DNA from: Stichopus chloronotus
Taxonomy: Eukaryota > Echinodermata > Holothuroidea > Aspidochirotida > Stichopodidae
DNA length: 64,000 bases
Reading direction: 5' to 3'
NCBI GenBank assembly: GCA_021234535.1
Contig: CM037843.1
Location: 11,245,979 to 11,309,978 of the forward strand
How positions within the stretch are numbered: the stretch's first letter is position 1; the number at the start of each line of letters is the position of its first letter. Below the pieces are notes generated by a model that saw only the letters and a list, made by a program, of their open reading frames with translations, ran no database searches and was not told the origin of the DNA. Shown here piece by piece: positions 53,001 through 58,080 of this stretch. Both the position numbers and the translations under genes were made by a program.

Positions 53001-55830
53001 CAGGGTTTGAAATTTATGGTATGGTGACAGGCGTCGTCGAAGAGCAACTAAGTAAGTGGTCTAAACCTTGCCTTCATTCAAAAAACTTGATTTGACTTTT
53101 GCAGGTGTTCCCAAACTTTTGAAGTCATCTGAAAGCTGGAAGATCACCGTCTCTAAAAGTTCCTACTTTCTTCCCTATCATTTTCTTGACATTGCTTGAT
53201 TACAAGCGTCACTATTAAATGGTATCAGTGACATAAAAAAAAGAAACTTCTAACGTAAAATGATGTTATTTTAGTGTCTCCTCATGAGTGGGTGGTCCAT
53301 GTACTGTACTGTCAGTTTGTATTCATATCACATGTTATTGTTCTTACTTTGTTATTTGTATGTCTTTGTCATTAAAGTAGATTACAGGATAGTTAAAATC
53401 TCAATTTAAGGATTGAATTGTTTTATAAATATTGCTAGCTTTTCACACAAATTCTCTTCATTGACTTACCTCTTCTTGTTTGTCTCTTACTTCTTTTTCA
53501 TTCACCAGCTAAACCATTGAAAGATCCATCTCCTAGTTTAAGGAAACAGCAGAGACTTGTTAGATCACAGATGTTGCGTCAGATGGTGATGGGTAAAGGC
53601 AAGGATTGGAAGTGGTGTGAACTGATGGGAGAACCAGGCCAAGATTCTGCTAGTGAAAGAGAATGTAAGCAATGCAGAATTAAAACTTGCAGTGTAGAAT
53701 TTGTCTGCTTTCTAGCATAGAAATATGATGTTTGTACAATATGTCATGTAAAATGTACATGATAAAATTGCAAAAAGAAATGCCATTATTAAAGTGTGAG
53801 AAAGGGAGAGCTACTTCTGTTTGATAAGTTTTTGTGAAACTGCTTTGAGTTAACCATGTAAACATGTTTAGTTATGTCATCTGCTTTGCTTGAAGAATAT
53901 GTAGTTGCCTTCTGTTGTGACATAAATTAAATTTGCAGTCTGAAAGTATGTATCATATGTTGATTAGCAATTCTTACGAGAAAACTGATCACAAAGTAAT
54001 GATACTGCCTAATGTTATGAGTTGTATGTACAAACATGCTGCAACCTACACAAACAACTACTGAACTTACACAATTATTTACCCAACGTTACAATGGATA
54101 TCAATGTTAACACTTTGTGAGTTTGCGTCGTATGCTTTGGTGTTTAGGGGGAATCTTTTTTGACAAGTGACTGGTATCAGCCAGTTAGATCATCAGAATC
54201 CAATTTGACCCCTAGATCAAACAGAGACAAAATACAGATTTGCTTGTACCACTGCTGTCAGTGTATTATTGGTGTAGCTGCAGCATACTGTTGTGTGATT
54301 GGAGAGATTTTGTGAGTGATCTTGCTCATGGAACTCGATGCAAACGAGCATCAAAGGTTAGTTGACTTTATCACACAGCATTTGTGATTCTTTCAACTCA
54401 GATTTGGGCATAAGAAAACAATTCTCTCACTGTCCTTTTAAAAAATATATTTATTGACATTTGAGTCTGCATAGGGAGTGAAGAAGTTGAAAGTAAAAGA
54501 CCAGTCAAACAAACCATTGTTACCCTTCTTTTCATTCATCAAGCATAATAATTCTTCATTTAAGCTGTTGTGAAATGCCAATCAATCATCGTTGCTAAGG
54601 TGACTATTGTGATGCCAAAGAAAAATCCACCAAAAACTTGCCTCATTATCTCTCAACCTCAGCCAATGTGTTCTCTGAAGCATTGAAGAATATTCGTGAT
54701 GACCCACAATAGCAGAGGAAATTCACGGCAGGAACCATCAGGACACCAAGTCCTCACAAGATGCACACAATGTGCTAAATTCATGTCTTACAAAGAACTT
54801 TTCTGCATGATTGAACTTGACGTGATATCCCGATGTACCATAATGGTTAGGGTATGTTCCTCTTGAGAAGGCATAAACATATATGATATCATGTGAGGAT
54901 TGGGTGGTCAGAAAGATTCTGACAATTTCCCCTATGTTATGATTATTCTGTATGTTCAATTAAGTGTAGTGGTGTGAGTTAATATTTTTCTCACAAAACA
55001 GCTGCTTTTTTCGCCGCTGTCCTCAAGGCAGCCACCCAGAGTGACAGTGCAAGGACTAGCGAGTCTGTTACATCTCTGGTCAACAAGACTCTGTCAGCAT
55101 CTTCAAGTGCCAGACAGCCTTTGATGTCATCTGCTCCCTCCTCTGGTGGTTGGCAGCAACATCACCATCATCAACAGAGACAACCTCAACAACCTCAGCA
55201 ACAACAGGTCCATCCTCCAGTCTTTGGTCGTAGCAAGAGCAGCTCAACTCCAAGTCTCAGTGCAACAGAAGAGGCTGAGAACAAAGCAGCAGGTAAATAT
55301 CTCTCAATATCCTCTCTTGAATGAAAATGGAAATGTAACAGGTGTGTAAGAGAATGAGAACATTTGAGTAGTCTTTTTTATTTGGCCACTCAAATTCATG
55401 TTGGTGAGTGATGATAGAGAAGTCTCTTAGAAACTATAAACAGTCAAATCTGAGCAGTGAAAATCTTGCTGGAATGTAATGATGGCATTTGACTAGGTAT
55501 GTCAAATTTTATGGGAGACCTTGATTTCTGAAATTGTTAGCATTTAAATTTATGCTTACATTCCAACACAATGTCAGAGTTCAAATAAATGCACTGTTTG
55601 GTTGTGGTCAAAGTGTGTTACTACCTTTAGGACTTTTGCTTTTTTATTTCATGTAGACAGAGATCATGCATCCACATCTGACCTATCAAGGTCCATTCAT
55701 CCATTTACAGCAGTGATGGAGAGTGTTCTCTCTGTTGGAGCTGAAAGCGTAAGCGAGGGACAGGATGACAACAAGAATGTGGAATCAGAATCTCAACCAG
55801 AGAGTAGTGATATTGCTGAGGCCAAAACAG
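1912..55830 (+). CDS. HECTD1: HECTD1-like E3 ubiquitin ligase gene, ten internal exons
   Basis: Ten exons (1912-2003, 5040-5151, 5703-5837, 10785-10924, 13133-13276, 38496-38675, 52885-53051, 53509-53664, 55002-55292, 55657-55830) join into one open frame of 1591 nt with compatible phases and GT-AG introns throughout. The peptide matches the middle of HECTD1: the conserved block before the SUN-like domain, the SUN-like domain (about codons 165-320), the LVRSQ...DWKW start of MIB/HERC2, then a Ser/Gln-rich linker. HECTD1 is a cytoplasmic HECT-type ligase of about 2,600 residues in vertebrates. Its ankyrin repeats and catalytic HECT domain lie outside this window. The first exon here begins at phase 0 and the last leaves one extra base, so the gene continues on both sides. 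Family identity is firm. Exons 9-10 rest mainly on open frame and splice sites. Confidence 0.93.
2640..3310. other. GC-rich islet in intron, origin unknown
   Basis: About 670 bp here are clearly richer in G and C than the AT-rich intron on either side. Short overlapping open frames on both strands reflect the low stop frequency of GC-rich DNA, and none resembles a known protein. It may be an old insertion or a remnant of a foreign element. No terminal repeats were found. Confidence 0.35.
3740..3970 (+). repeat. Degraded 5' end of repeat family A
   Basis: It opens with a decayed version of the family-A 5' hairpin (ggttttgatgaaattataacc, about 3752-3772). A short TG-rich stretch and one partial GGTCA unit follow (gatatctcaagaa-like motif at 3825, 'ttttggtggaagtcaaa' near 3907). 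It stops where the palindromic array begins at 4006. Confidence 0.6.
4006..4725. repeat. Palindromic array element, copy 1
   Basis: About 720 bp consist of dozens of copies of the 17-bp palindrome GATAAACC-W-GGTTTATC, with short spacers such as CAACGCCAAATGCCCA. The left end (atggcaagccaaatgccca, 4006-4024) matches the left and inverted right ends of copy 2 at 18601-19194. The right end is missing here. Reading frames across it (repeats of INLVY and DKPGLS) come from the array and not from a gene. Confidence 0.85.
5040..5151 (+). CDS. HECTD1: HECTD1-like exon 2 of window
   Basis: The acceptor is TTTGCAG ending at 5039 and the donor is GTGAGT at 5152. The exon encodes [20 protein letters not shown], then [17 protein letters not shown]. 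This is one of the most conserved HECTD1 segments outside the HECT domain. It enters with one base completing a codon and leaves at phase 0. Confidence 0.93.
5703..5837 (+). CDS. HECTD1: HECTD1-like exon 3 of window
   Basis: The acceptor is TTCAAAG at 5697-5702. The exon encodes [20 protein letters not shown], then [20 protein letters not shown] and YLQKM. It is 45 codons long, phase 0 on both sides. The 3' boundary at 5837/5838 is set by homology: the next exon must supply the VxxQWYD continuation. The donor reads ATG|GTCATT, which departs from consensus at +3, +5 and +6. A CT-rich stretch at 5672-5686 serves as the polypyrimidine tract. Confidence 0.93.
6155..7650 (+). mobile_element. Family-A repeat element, apparently full length
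   Basis: The order is: a 5' hairpin at 6155-6176 (stems GGTTTCGAT and ATCGTAACC around loop GATA), a TG-rich stretch (6187-6220), then tandem GGTCA units of 145 bp (about 6236-7110), then a tail of about 500 bp, then a 3' hairpin at 7625-7650 (11-bp stem with one mismatch around loop TTTC). Other A ends lie near 11341, 29101, 46383 and 63720 (5') and at 32197 and 47587 (3'). There is no coding capacity: the 145-bp unit changes frame every copy. Confidence 0.75.
6236..7110 (+). repeat. GGTCA 145-bp tandem array
   Basis: About six units. Successive ggtcaaagg-equivalent points fall at 6336, 6481, 6625, 6771 and 6916, steps of 145, 144, 146 and 145. Variants alternate between 'ggaggtcgaagg' and 'ggagttcaaatg', so the later part is a 290-bp dimer repeat. 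Each unit carries the sequence aacaggggtcaaattgtga and the block gatatctcaagaaggg. Confidence 0.9.
8280..9720 (+). repeat. GTCC 145-bp tandem array
   Basis: Diverged tandem units carry 'ggtccaaggtcccatgtgggcc', then 'ttttatgaaatcatgcaaaatgc', then 'ctcctacagatt' and 'ggtagtggttccttcagg'. Unit length is best measured in the cleaner array at 33736-34173, where starts are 145-147 bp apart. The sequence differs from the GGTCA unit. Confidence 0.8.
8388..8693. mobile_element. TTAA-flanked MITE inserted in GTCC array
   Basis: A 306-bp element lies between TTAA at 8384-8387 and 8694-8697. The ends are related inverted repeats (AGAGGAACTGTTG at the left; AGGAAAACCGTTG read inward from the right). 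Removing it restores the sequence ggtaTTAAgttaaaattgtg, which matches an uninterrupted copy at about 15911-15930. A second, left-damaged copy lies at 12600-12993. Confidence 0.85.
10785..10924 (+). CDS. HECTD1: HECTD1-like exon 4 of window
   Basis: The acceptor is TTTAACAG ending at 10784 and the donor is GTGTGT at 10925. The exon encodes [20 protein letters not shown] and [19 protein letters not shown], ending in a split Lys codon. It leads into the SUN-like domain. A second possible acceptor (TTTCAG, 10791-10796) lies 12 nt further in and would delete only VSFQ. Homology favours the first, because other HECTD1 proteins have four residues there. Confidence 0.93.
11341..11880 (+). repeat. Family-A 5' end with GGTCA units (truncated)
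   Basis: It starts with a diverged A 5' hairpin (aatgatgatcataacc, about 11348-11363) and a short TG-rich stretch. About three degraded GGTCA units follow, then it fades out near 11880. A further isolated fragment (gggagctttgac...cagtgattg) lies at about 12230-12400. Confidence 0.65.
12600..12993. mobile_element. TTAA MITE, second copy, left end damaged
   Basis: It is similar along its length to the MITE at 8388-8693: shared 'aaagaggaac', 'gttgttgtacagcgtat', 'gccattttg', 'gaaggctgcaca' and 'cctttaa' at the right. TTAA is present on the right (12994-12997) but the left flank reads GTGA, so that target copy has mutated or been lost. It is longer than the first copy by about 90 bp. Confidence 0.75.
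13133..13276 (+). CDS. HECTD1: HECTD1-like exon 5, start of SUN-like domain
   Basis: The acceptor is TTCTTATAG ending at 13132 and the donor is GTAAGT at 13277. The exon encodes [11 protein letters not shown] and [19 protein letters not shown], then HTNDDK with the Lys codon split. This is the N-terminal part of the SUN-like (Sad1/UNC, discoidin-type beta sandwich) domain specific to HECTD1. The following intron is about 25.2 kb. Confidence 0.95.
13480..15620 (+). repeat. Old GGTCA arrays, several diverged blocks
   Basis: These are highly diverged GGTCA units at about 13500-13900 and 14290-15480. An exact DR1 AGGTCAAAGGTCA occurs at 14545. A B-type 3' end lies at 15410-15435 (ggcaaggaatcac, then hairpin GCC-TTTT-GGC, then ctttctggtt) and runs straight into another B interior (15440-15620). 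Confidence 0.7.
15900..16673 (+). repeat. GTCC array, part of a split B element
   Basis: Four or five GTCC units. The family-B tail that should follow is found again only at 19774-20250, after an insertion of about 3.1 kb. The interrupted match to the tail of the 7651-10405 copy (near 9941) places the break at about 16673/19774. Confidence 0.7.
17938..19575. mobile_element. TIR element ending CAGTCACACTA
   Basis: The left end ccccagtcacactatagc (17941-17958) is mirrored on the right by cgtagtgtgactgagg (19561-19576), giving an inverted repeat of about 13-14 bp. Inside both ends is CpG- and TGCA-rich sequence with repeated gcaactgcttgcaa-like words, unlike the surrounding intron. No transposase frame was found, so it is probably non-autonomous. 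Class unknown. Confidence 0.55.
18601..19194. mobile_element. Palindromic array element, copy 2, with inverted ends
   Basis: 594 bp. Both ends are present as an inverted repeat: atggcaaaccaaatgccca at 18601-18619 and, reversed, tgggcatttggcttgccat at 19176-19194. The interior is an array of the GATAAACC-W-GGTTTATC palindrome. The flanking octamers acacttct and acacgtca agree at six of eight positions, which might be a decayed 8-bp target duplication. Confidence 0.75.
19774..20250 (+). repeat. Tail of the split family-B element
   Basis: It matches 9941-10400 (tcaatcactttccgcctctgg, ggtcagagagtgctg, acagagggagaagacagg, caaggaatcacaga). It ends with the B 3' motif at about 20225. It is the continuation of the array that breaks off at 16673. 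Confidence 0.7.
20251..23820. other. Intronic sequence, largely unique
   Basis: AT-rich sequence with no convincing exon. One reverse-oriented fragment of the family-A tail is present at about 22410-22550 (mirror of 7119-7500, including 'ggtataccaggtatattgacg'). Several CCCGGG words occur at 21690 and 23640-23800. Otherwise I see nothing. Confidence 0.5.
23821..24454 (+). repeat. GGTCA then GTCC units
   Basis: Two or three GGTCA units (23830-24180) run into GTCC units (about 24185-24454). The array is then split at a TTAA by the MITE at 24459-25943 and continues on the far side at 25948. Confidence 0.75.
24459..25943. mobile_element. TTAA MITE with TIR AGGAATTCTCCACCA, itself interrupted
   Basis: A perfect 15-bp terminal inverted repeat AGGAATTCTCCACCA is flanked by TTAA at 24455-24458 and 25944-25947. 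Removing it restores the GTCC unit (gatggtttgcttTAATGATACTCC pattern). A second TTAA MITE of another family lies inside at 24952-25612, so the original element was about 820 bp. No transposase. Confidence 0.9.
24952..25612. mobile_element. TTAA MITE with TIR AGTGATTGCGTG, 661 bp
   Basis: Ends AGTGATTGCGTG at the left and CACGCAATCACT at the right, flanked by TTAA at 24948-24951 and 25613-25616. Two more copies of the family are nested inside one another at 45695-49560, in opposite orientation. The interior is AT-rich and noncoding. Confidence 0.92.
25948..26580 (+). repeat. GTCC then GGTCA units
   Basis: This continues the array split by the MITE: GTCC units to about 26230, then two diverged GGTCA units (about 26330-26560) with 'aaaccttgtaaacacaatatctgaagaagg'-type cores. 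Confidence 0.7.
26664..26861. mobile_element. Foldback MITE of about 200 bp, copy 1
   Basis: The ends CAATCTTGGACAAAATACC and GTTTTGTCCAAGATTG-type are inverted. A second inner inverted pair (gcgcccctgttcaatgttgg and ccaatgttgcgctatag-type, 26694-26775) makes most of the element a long imperfect hairpin. Other copies lie at 28430-28625 and 37928-38133. Confidence 0.85.
26870..28425. other. Intronic sequence, no gene seen
   Basis: AT-rich intron without repeats I could relate to others in the window. A tRNA-like B-box (reverse strand, 27749-27758) is noted but does not fold as a tRNA. Confidence 0.5.
28430..28625. mobile_element. Foldback MITE of about 200 bp, copy 2
   Basis: It is nearly identical to the copy at 26664-26861, including caatcttggacaaaatacc at the left and ttttgtccaagattg at the right. 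It is followed by TA. The left flank reads CA, so the presumed TA there has changed. Confidence 0.85.
29101..30375 (+). mobile_element. Family-A element, 3' end missing
   Basis: 5' hairpin at 29101-29126, then TATG/TG-rich stretch (29143-29173), then about five GGTCA units (29180-29900), then the A tail (29905-30370: aatatacctggcatacgtgg, attggaatagtcagtgattg, ggttacagaaaa). The 3' hairpin is absent, so the copy is truncated near 30375. Confidence 0.75.
30376..31820. other. Intronic sequence, no gene seen
   Basis: AT-rich intron with a G run at about 30613-30622 and a C run at about 31186-31198. No repeat family or exon recognised. Confidence 0.5.
31821..32222 (+). repeat. Family-A 3' part with terminal hairpin
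   Basis: Two degraded GGTCA units (31830-32110) lead into the A 3' end: 'tacaaatgcttattat', 'cagattcagaaaaaaattg' and the hairpin at 32197-32222 (stems ACCACAATGCA and TGCATTCTGGT). The 5' part is missing. Confidence 0.75.
32223..33130. other. Intronic sequence, no gene seen
   Basis: AT-rich. A small run of repeated 'ggtgaactggt' and 'gcaaactgct' words at 32750-32840 is a minor local repeat. No exon. Confidence 0.45.
33131..34925 (+). repeat. Family-B copy: GGTCA units then GTCC units
   Basis: B 5' hairpin-like motif (cttggttcaggcaaggaatc, 33132-33151), TG run, diverged GGTCA units to about 33570, then a clean GTCC array with 'gtgttcag' unit starts at 33736, 33881, 34028 and 34173. Further fragments occur near 34770-34925. 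No B 3' end was found. Confidence 0.7.
34926..37925. other. Intronic sequence, largely unique
   Basis: One stray GGTCA fragment (34940-35060). The remainder is AT-rich intron with stops in every frame. I see no exon, RNA gene or repeat family. Confidence 0.5.
37928..38133. mobile_element. Foldback MITE of about 206 bp, copy 3, TA on both sides
   Basis: This copy keeps TA on both sides (37926-37927 and 38134-38135), as expected for a Tc1/mariner-type target duplication. Ends CAATCTTGTACAAAATACC and TTTTGTCCAAGACTG. It carries a small internal duplication (cccgcacccccgcgcccc, 37954-37971). Confidence 0.85.
38496..38675 (+). CDS. HECTD1: HECTD1-like exon 6, core of SUN-like domain
   Basis: The acceptor is CTCTTTTAG ending at 38495 and the donor is GGTAGGT (GT at 38676). 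The exon encodes [32 protein letters not shown] and [19 protein letters not shown], then SLNEPG with the Gly codon split. It is near-identical in pattern to vertebrate HECTD1 and joins exon 5 with no gap in the protein although the intron exceeds 25 kb. Confidence 0.96.
39020..39835 (+). repeat. Family-B 5' end with GGTCA units
   Basis: The clearest B 5' hairpin is here: stem GTTCCTTGC, loop TTCA, stem GCAAAGGAAC (39019-39041, one bulged base). It is followed by GGTCA units with an exact DR1 at 39325, decaying toward 39830. Confidence 0.75.
39836..40955. other. Intronic sequence
   Basis: Contains an exon-like segment at 39871-39962 that does not keep the HECTD1 frame, and a decayed B 3' motif (ggcgaggaatcactaaggttg, 40790-40810). 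Nothing else recognised. Confidence 0.45.
40960..44045. other. CpG-richer unique tract in intron 6
   Basis: About 3 kb without GGTCA or GTCC repeats. CpG dinucleotides look more frequent than in the surrounding intron (for example 40970-41000, 41700-41745, 42480-42560, 42890-42960, 43840-43880). It includes a possible alternative first exon ending at 41063. No long open frame. Confidence 0.4.
41008..41063 (+). CDS. Possible alternative first coding exon (speculative)
   Basis: An ATG at 41008 opens 18 codons ([18 protein letters not shown]) plus two bases, ending at a perfect AG|GTAAGT donor (41062-41069). The two left-over bases are exactly what exon 7 (52885) needs, giving ...[13 protein letters not shown] in frame. 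No promoter element is recognisable and chance gives the right phase one time in three. It would produce a short isoform lacking most of the SUN-like domain. Confidence 0.18.
44050..44394. mobile_element. TTAA MITE with TIR AGGGAAATAGGGCGTTT, copy 1
   Basis: 345 bp. The 17-bp ends AGGGAAATAGGGCGTTT are present on both sides in inverted orientation, flanked by TTAA at 44046-44049 and 44395-44398. Noncoding. A copy in opposite orientation lies at 59391-59733. Confidence 0.92.
45100..45690 (-). pseudogene. LINE 2 RT C-terminal region
   Basis: The minus strand gives [20 protein letters not shown], then [27 protein letters not shown] and [19 protein letters not shown], then IRFLGVKY. This is the usual order at the C-terminus of L2/CR1 polyproteins, with stops and a frameshift. 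It continues the RT half at 49564-50960 across the nested MITE insertion. Confidence 0.85.
46373..47612 (+). mobile_element. Family-A element inside the inner MITE
   Basis: 5' hairpin core CGAT-GATA-ATCG at 46383-46394, TG-rich stretch (46410-46480), then six or seven GGTCA units with starts at 46600, 46745, 46890 and 47035 (exact 145-bp steps), a short tail, and the 3' hairpin at 47587-47612. These are the best-preserved GGTCA units in the window, with four consecutive exact DR1 sites. Confidence 0.85.
47613..48983 (+). mobile_element. Family-B element behind the A element
   Basis: B 5' hairpin (tttccttgcatcaggaaagg, 47621-47640), TG run, GGTCA-related units (47690-48090), unique stretch (48100-48560), GTCC-related units (48640-48940), and a B-like 3' end (caaggaaccagag followed by hairpin GCCC-TT-GGGC, about 48954-48977). 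MITE sequence resumes immediately after it. Confidence 0.65.
49714..50960 (-). pseudogene. LINE 2 reverse transcriptase fragment
   Basis: In three shifted pieces one sees a linker ([18 protein letters not shown], near 50920), an RT palm start ([18 protein letters not shown], near 50350), [13 protein letters not shown] with SGISLDL (49972-50163), and [19 protein letters not shown] plus the catalytic YADD box (49714-49905). These are motifs of non-LTR retrotransposons of the L2/CR1 group. Frameshifts at about 50165 and 49970 and an in-frame stop break it. Confidence 0.85.
51110..52150. repeat. GTCC units in opposing orientations
   Basis: From 51110 to about 51460 the GTCC units read forward (aaggtcccatgg, ttttatg). 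From about 51480 to 52060 they read in reverse (gaccttggaccaaaaattc, aatttcataaaatgg, acaccctgaaaggtcc). A reverse GGTCA fragment (atgacctttgactcc) follows at 52119-52133. The result is a large imperfect inverted repeat centred near 51470. Confidence 0.75.
52151..52884. other. Intronic sequence before exon 7
   Basis: AT-rich intron. I see no repeat or exon apart from the exon-7 acceptor at its end. Confidence 0.5.
52885..53051 (+). CDS. HECTD1: HECTD1-like exon 7, end of SUN-like domain
   Basis: The acceptor is CTTTTCAG ending at 52884 and the donor is AGTAAGT with GT at 53052. The exon encodes [20 protein letters not shown], then [20 protein letters not shown] and [10 protein letters not shown]. 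The GW(R/K)[27 protein letters not shown] pattern closes the HECTD1 SUN-like domain. The exon needs two incoming bases, which exon 6 supplies. Confidence 0.96.
53509..53664 (+). CDS. HECTD1: HECTD1-like exon 8, MIB/HERC2 start
   Basis: The acceptor is TTCACCAG ending at 53508 and the donor is GTAAGC at 53665. The exon encodes [32 protein letters not shown] and [18 protein letters not shown]. The R(L)VRSQ segment and DWKW mark the point where the MIB/HERC2 domain begins in other HECTD1 proteins. After DWKW the sequence departs from the family: the Gly-rich turn and the later WDxG...YRxGxxGxxDL strands are absent from this exon and from the next. Confidence 0.88.
53665..55001 (+). other. Intron between exons 8 and 9
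   Basis: I looked in all three frames for the missing part of the MIB/HERC2 domain (WDxG...YRxG) and did not find it. AT-rich, with no recognised repeat. Confidence 0.55.
55002..55292 (+). CDS. HECTD1: HECTD1-like exon 9, Ser/Gln-rich linker
   Basis: The acceptor is CACAAAACAG ending at 55001 (poor pyrimidine tract near the AG, but AATATTTTTCTCAC upstream) and the donor is GTAAAT at 55293. The phase fits (one base in from exon 8). The reading is [40 protein letters not shown], a low-complexity [18 protein letters not shown] tract and [19 protein letters not shown]. It corresponds in position and composition to the disordered Ser/Thr-rich linker after MIB in HECTD1. A second frame is also open over much of the exon because of CAA/CAG repeats. 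Confidence 0.78.
55657..55830 (+). CDS. HECTD1: HECTD1-like exon 10 of window, acidic/Ser linker
   Basis: The acceptor is TTCATGTAG ending at 55656 and the donor is GTATGT at 55831. The phase fits. It encodes [20 protein letters not shown], then [18 protein letters not shown] and an acidic Ser-rich tail ending AEAKT. It has no domain and is expected to be disordered linker. It is followed by more than 8.1 kb of intron running past the window end. Confidence 0.75.
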
Positions 55831-55959
55831 GTATGTCCCACTCATGATGTATTTTTCATATTTGGTAAAATGTCAATATGATATTGTCAATCCTTTTCAA
55901 TACTGCTTGTGACAGAGGTTGAATTGCCACCAAAAGTAGCAGTAGTGTCTGTGTCTTAG

Positions 55960-56271
55960 CTCTCTATCTATCTATCTCTCTATCTCTCTATCTCTCTATC
56001 TCTAATCTGTCTGTCTGTCTGTCTGTCTGTCTATCCATCTACCTGTCTATCTGTCTGTCTATCTACCTGTCTGTCTGTCTCCGTAATGTCTGTCTGTCTG
56101 TCTGTCTCCGTAATGTCTGTCTGTCTGTCTGTCTCCGTAATGTCTGTCTGTCTGTCTGTCTCCGTAATGTCTGTCTGTCTGTCTGTCTCCGTAATGTCTG
56201 TCTGTCTGTCTGTCTCCGTAATGTCTGTCTGTCTGTCTGTCTCCGTAATGTCTGTCTGTCTGTCTCCGTAA

Positions 56272-56312
<41 letters not shown>

Positions 56313-56433
56313 CCGTAATGTCTGTCTGTCTGTCTCCGTAATGTCTGTCTGTCTGTCTCCGTAATGTCTCTCTGTCTCCGTAATGTCTGTCTATCTATAT
56401 ATCTATCTTATCTAATCTGTCTTATCTATCTAA

Positions 56434-56490
<57 letters not shown>

Positions 56491-56612
56491 GTCTATCTGT
56501 CTATCTGTCTATCTGTCTATCTATCTTATCGATCGATTGAGGTTGAATTGCCACCAAAAGTAGCAGTAGTGTCTGTGTCTTATCTCTCTCTGTAATCTGT
56601 CTAATCTATCTA

Positions 56613-56647
<35 letters not shown>

Positions 56648-57150
56648 GTCTATCTATCTGTCTATCTATCTGTCTGTCTATCTATCTGTCTATCTATCTG
56701 TCTGTCTATCTATCTGTCTATCTATCTGTCTATCTATCTCTCTATCAATCTCTCTATCAATCTCTCTATCAATCTCTCTATCAATCTCTCTATCAGTCTC
56801 TCTATCAGTCTCTCTAATCATCTCTCTAATCATCTCTCTAATCATCTCTCGAATCTCCTCTCGAATCTCCTCTCGAATCTCCTCTCTAATCTATCTATCT
56901 ATCTGCCTGTCTATCTATCCATATATCTGTCTGTCTAATCTGTCTTATATATCTAATCTATCTAATCTGTCTGTCTATCTGTCTGTCTATCTATCTGTCT
57001 ATCTATCTAATCTATCTAATCGATCGATTGAGGTTGAATTGCCACCAAAAGTAGCAGTAGTGTCTGTGTCTTAGCTCTCTATCTCTCTCTCTCTAATCTG
57101 TCTAATCTATCTCTCTAACCTATCTATCTATCCATCTATCTATCCATCCA
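55960..57150. repeat. TCTG/TCTA microsatellite and minisatellite block
   Basis: About 1.2 kb of TCTG, TCTA and TCTC tetranucleotide runs. From 56080 to 56390 they are organised as a minisatellite of TCTG runs punctuated by TCCGTAATG. A 45-bp unique word (gaggttgaattgccacc... to gtgtctgtgtctta) occurs three times, at about 55915, 56538 and 57029, so larger blocks were duplicated along with it. Any reading frame here (MSVCLSVSV repeats) is an artefact. Confidence 0.95.
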
Positions 57151-57159
57151 TCCATCTAT

Positions 57160-57540
57160 TGGATTTATTTGAAACTTACACACAAGGTTTCTTGGTTGGT
57201 GGACCATTTGGTCCCATGTGGGTCCTTTGGCCCATTCTATGAAATTTTGCAAAATGCCTCTGCTCCTACATATTCTCTTGTGCAATATTGATTGTTTGTT
57301 GTAATGATACTCCATTAGTGGTGCGTTCAGGTTGTTCAGGAATTTTGAGTCCAAGGTCCCATGTGGGCCCTTCGGCCAACTTTGTGAAATTCTGCAAAAT
57401 TGTTCTCCTACAGATTCTCTTGTACAATGTTGATGGTTTGTCATAATGATACCCTAATAGTGGTACCCTCAGGGTGCTCAGGAATTTTGGGTGCAAGGTC
57501 CCATGTGGGCCCTTTTAGACTGGTTTATGAAATTCTTCTC
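57160..57540 (+). repeat. GTCC tandem units
   Basis: Two to three units with 'ccaaggtcccatgtgggccc' and 'tgaaattctgcaaaat'. They end abruptly at the 3'-truncated LINE 1 (57541). Confidence 0.8.
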
Positions 57541-58080
57541 TGGTGAGATAAAAATACATTCGTATCGTCAGCAAATAAAATGAACTGAAGTAATGAAGAT
57601 GAGTTACAAATATCATTGATATATATGAGAAATAACAAGGGTCCAAGGATAGAACCTTGGGGGACACCACATCTGATCAATGAAGTATCAGAGTTTACAT
57701 TGTTATAAGTAGTGTACTGTTTTCTGTCGGAAAGGTAATTTTCAAACCATAAGAGAGGAATTCCTCTAATACCATAAAAGTTTACTTTGTTTAGTAAGAT
57801 ATGATGATCAAGAGTATCAAAAGCTTTGCTAAGATCCATTAAAACGCCAAGTACCTGTTCTTTCTTGGGTAATGAAATTGAAATCTTATCACAAAACTCA
57901 ATAAAAGCAATATCTATTGATTTGTGTGTTTGAAAGCCATATTGACATGGAAAGAGTAAGTTGTTTTGCATAAAGAAAAATACAGTCTATTATATATAAC
58001 TCTTTCAAGGATTTTGGAGAAGCTATAGAGGATAGATATGGGACGATAATTGCTTATCAGAGAGGCATCGTCCTTTTTAA
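57541..58080 (-). pseudogene. LINE 1 RT, palm with FADD box
   Basis: It continues the RT beyond the insertion: KKDDASLISNYRPISILYSF, SKILERVIYNRLYF, then after a one-base shift near 57960 [51 protein letters not shown] and FADDTNVFLSHQ. It ends at the junction with the GTCC array. Confidence 0.9.

Noticed and set aside
56086..56271. MSVCLSVSV tandem repeat protein
   Set aside because: Pure product of TCTG runs with a 27-28 bp separator. No start context, splice signals or flanking coding sequence.
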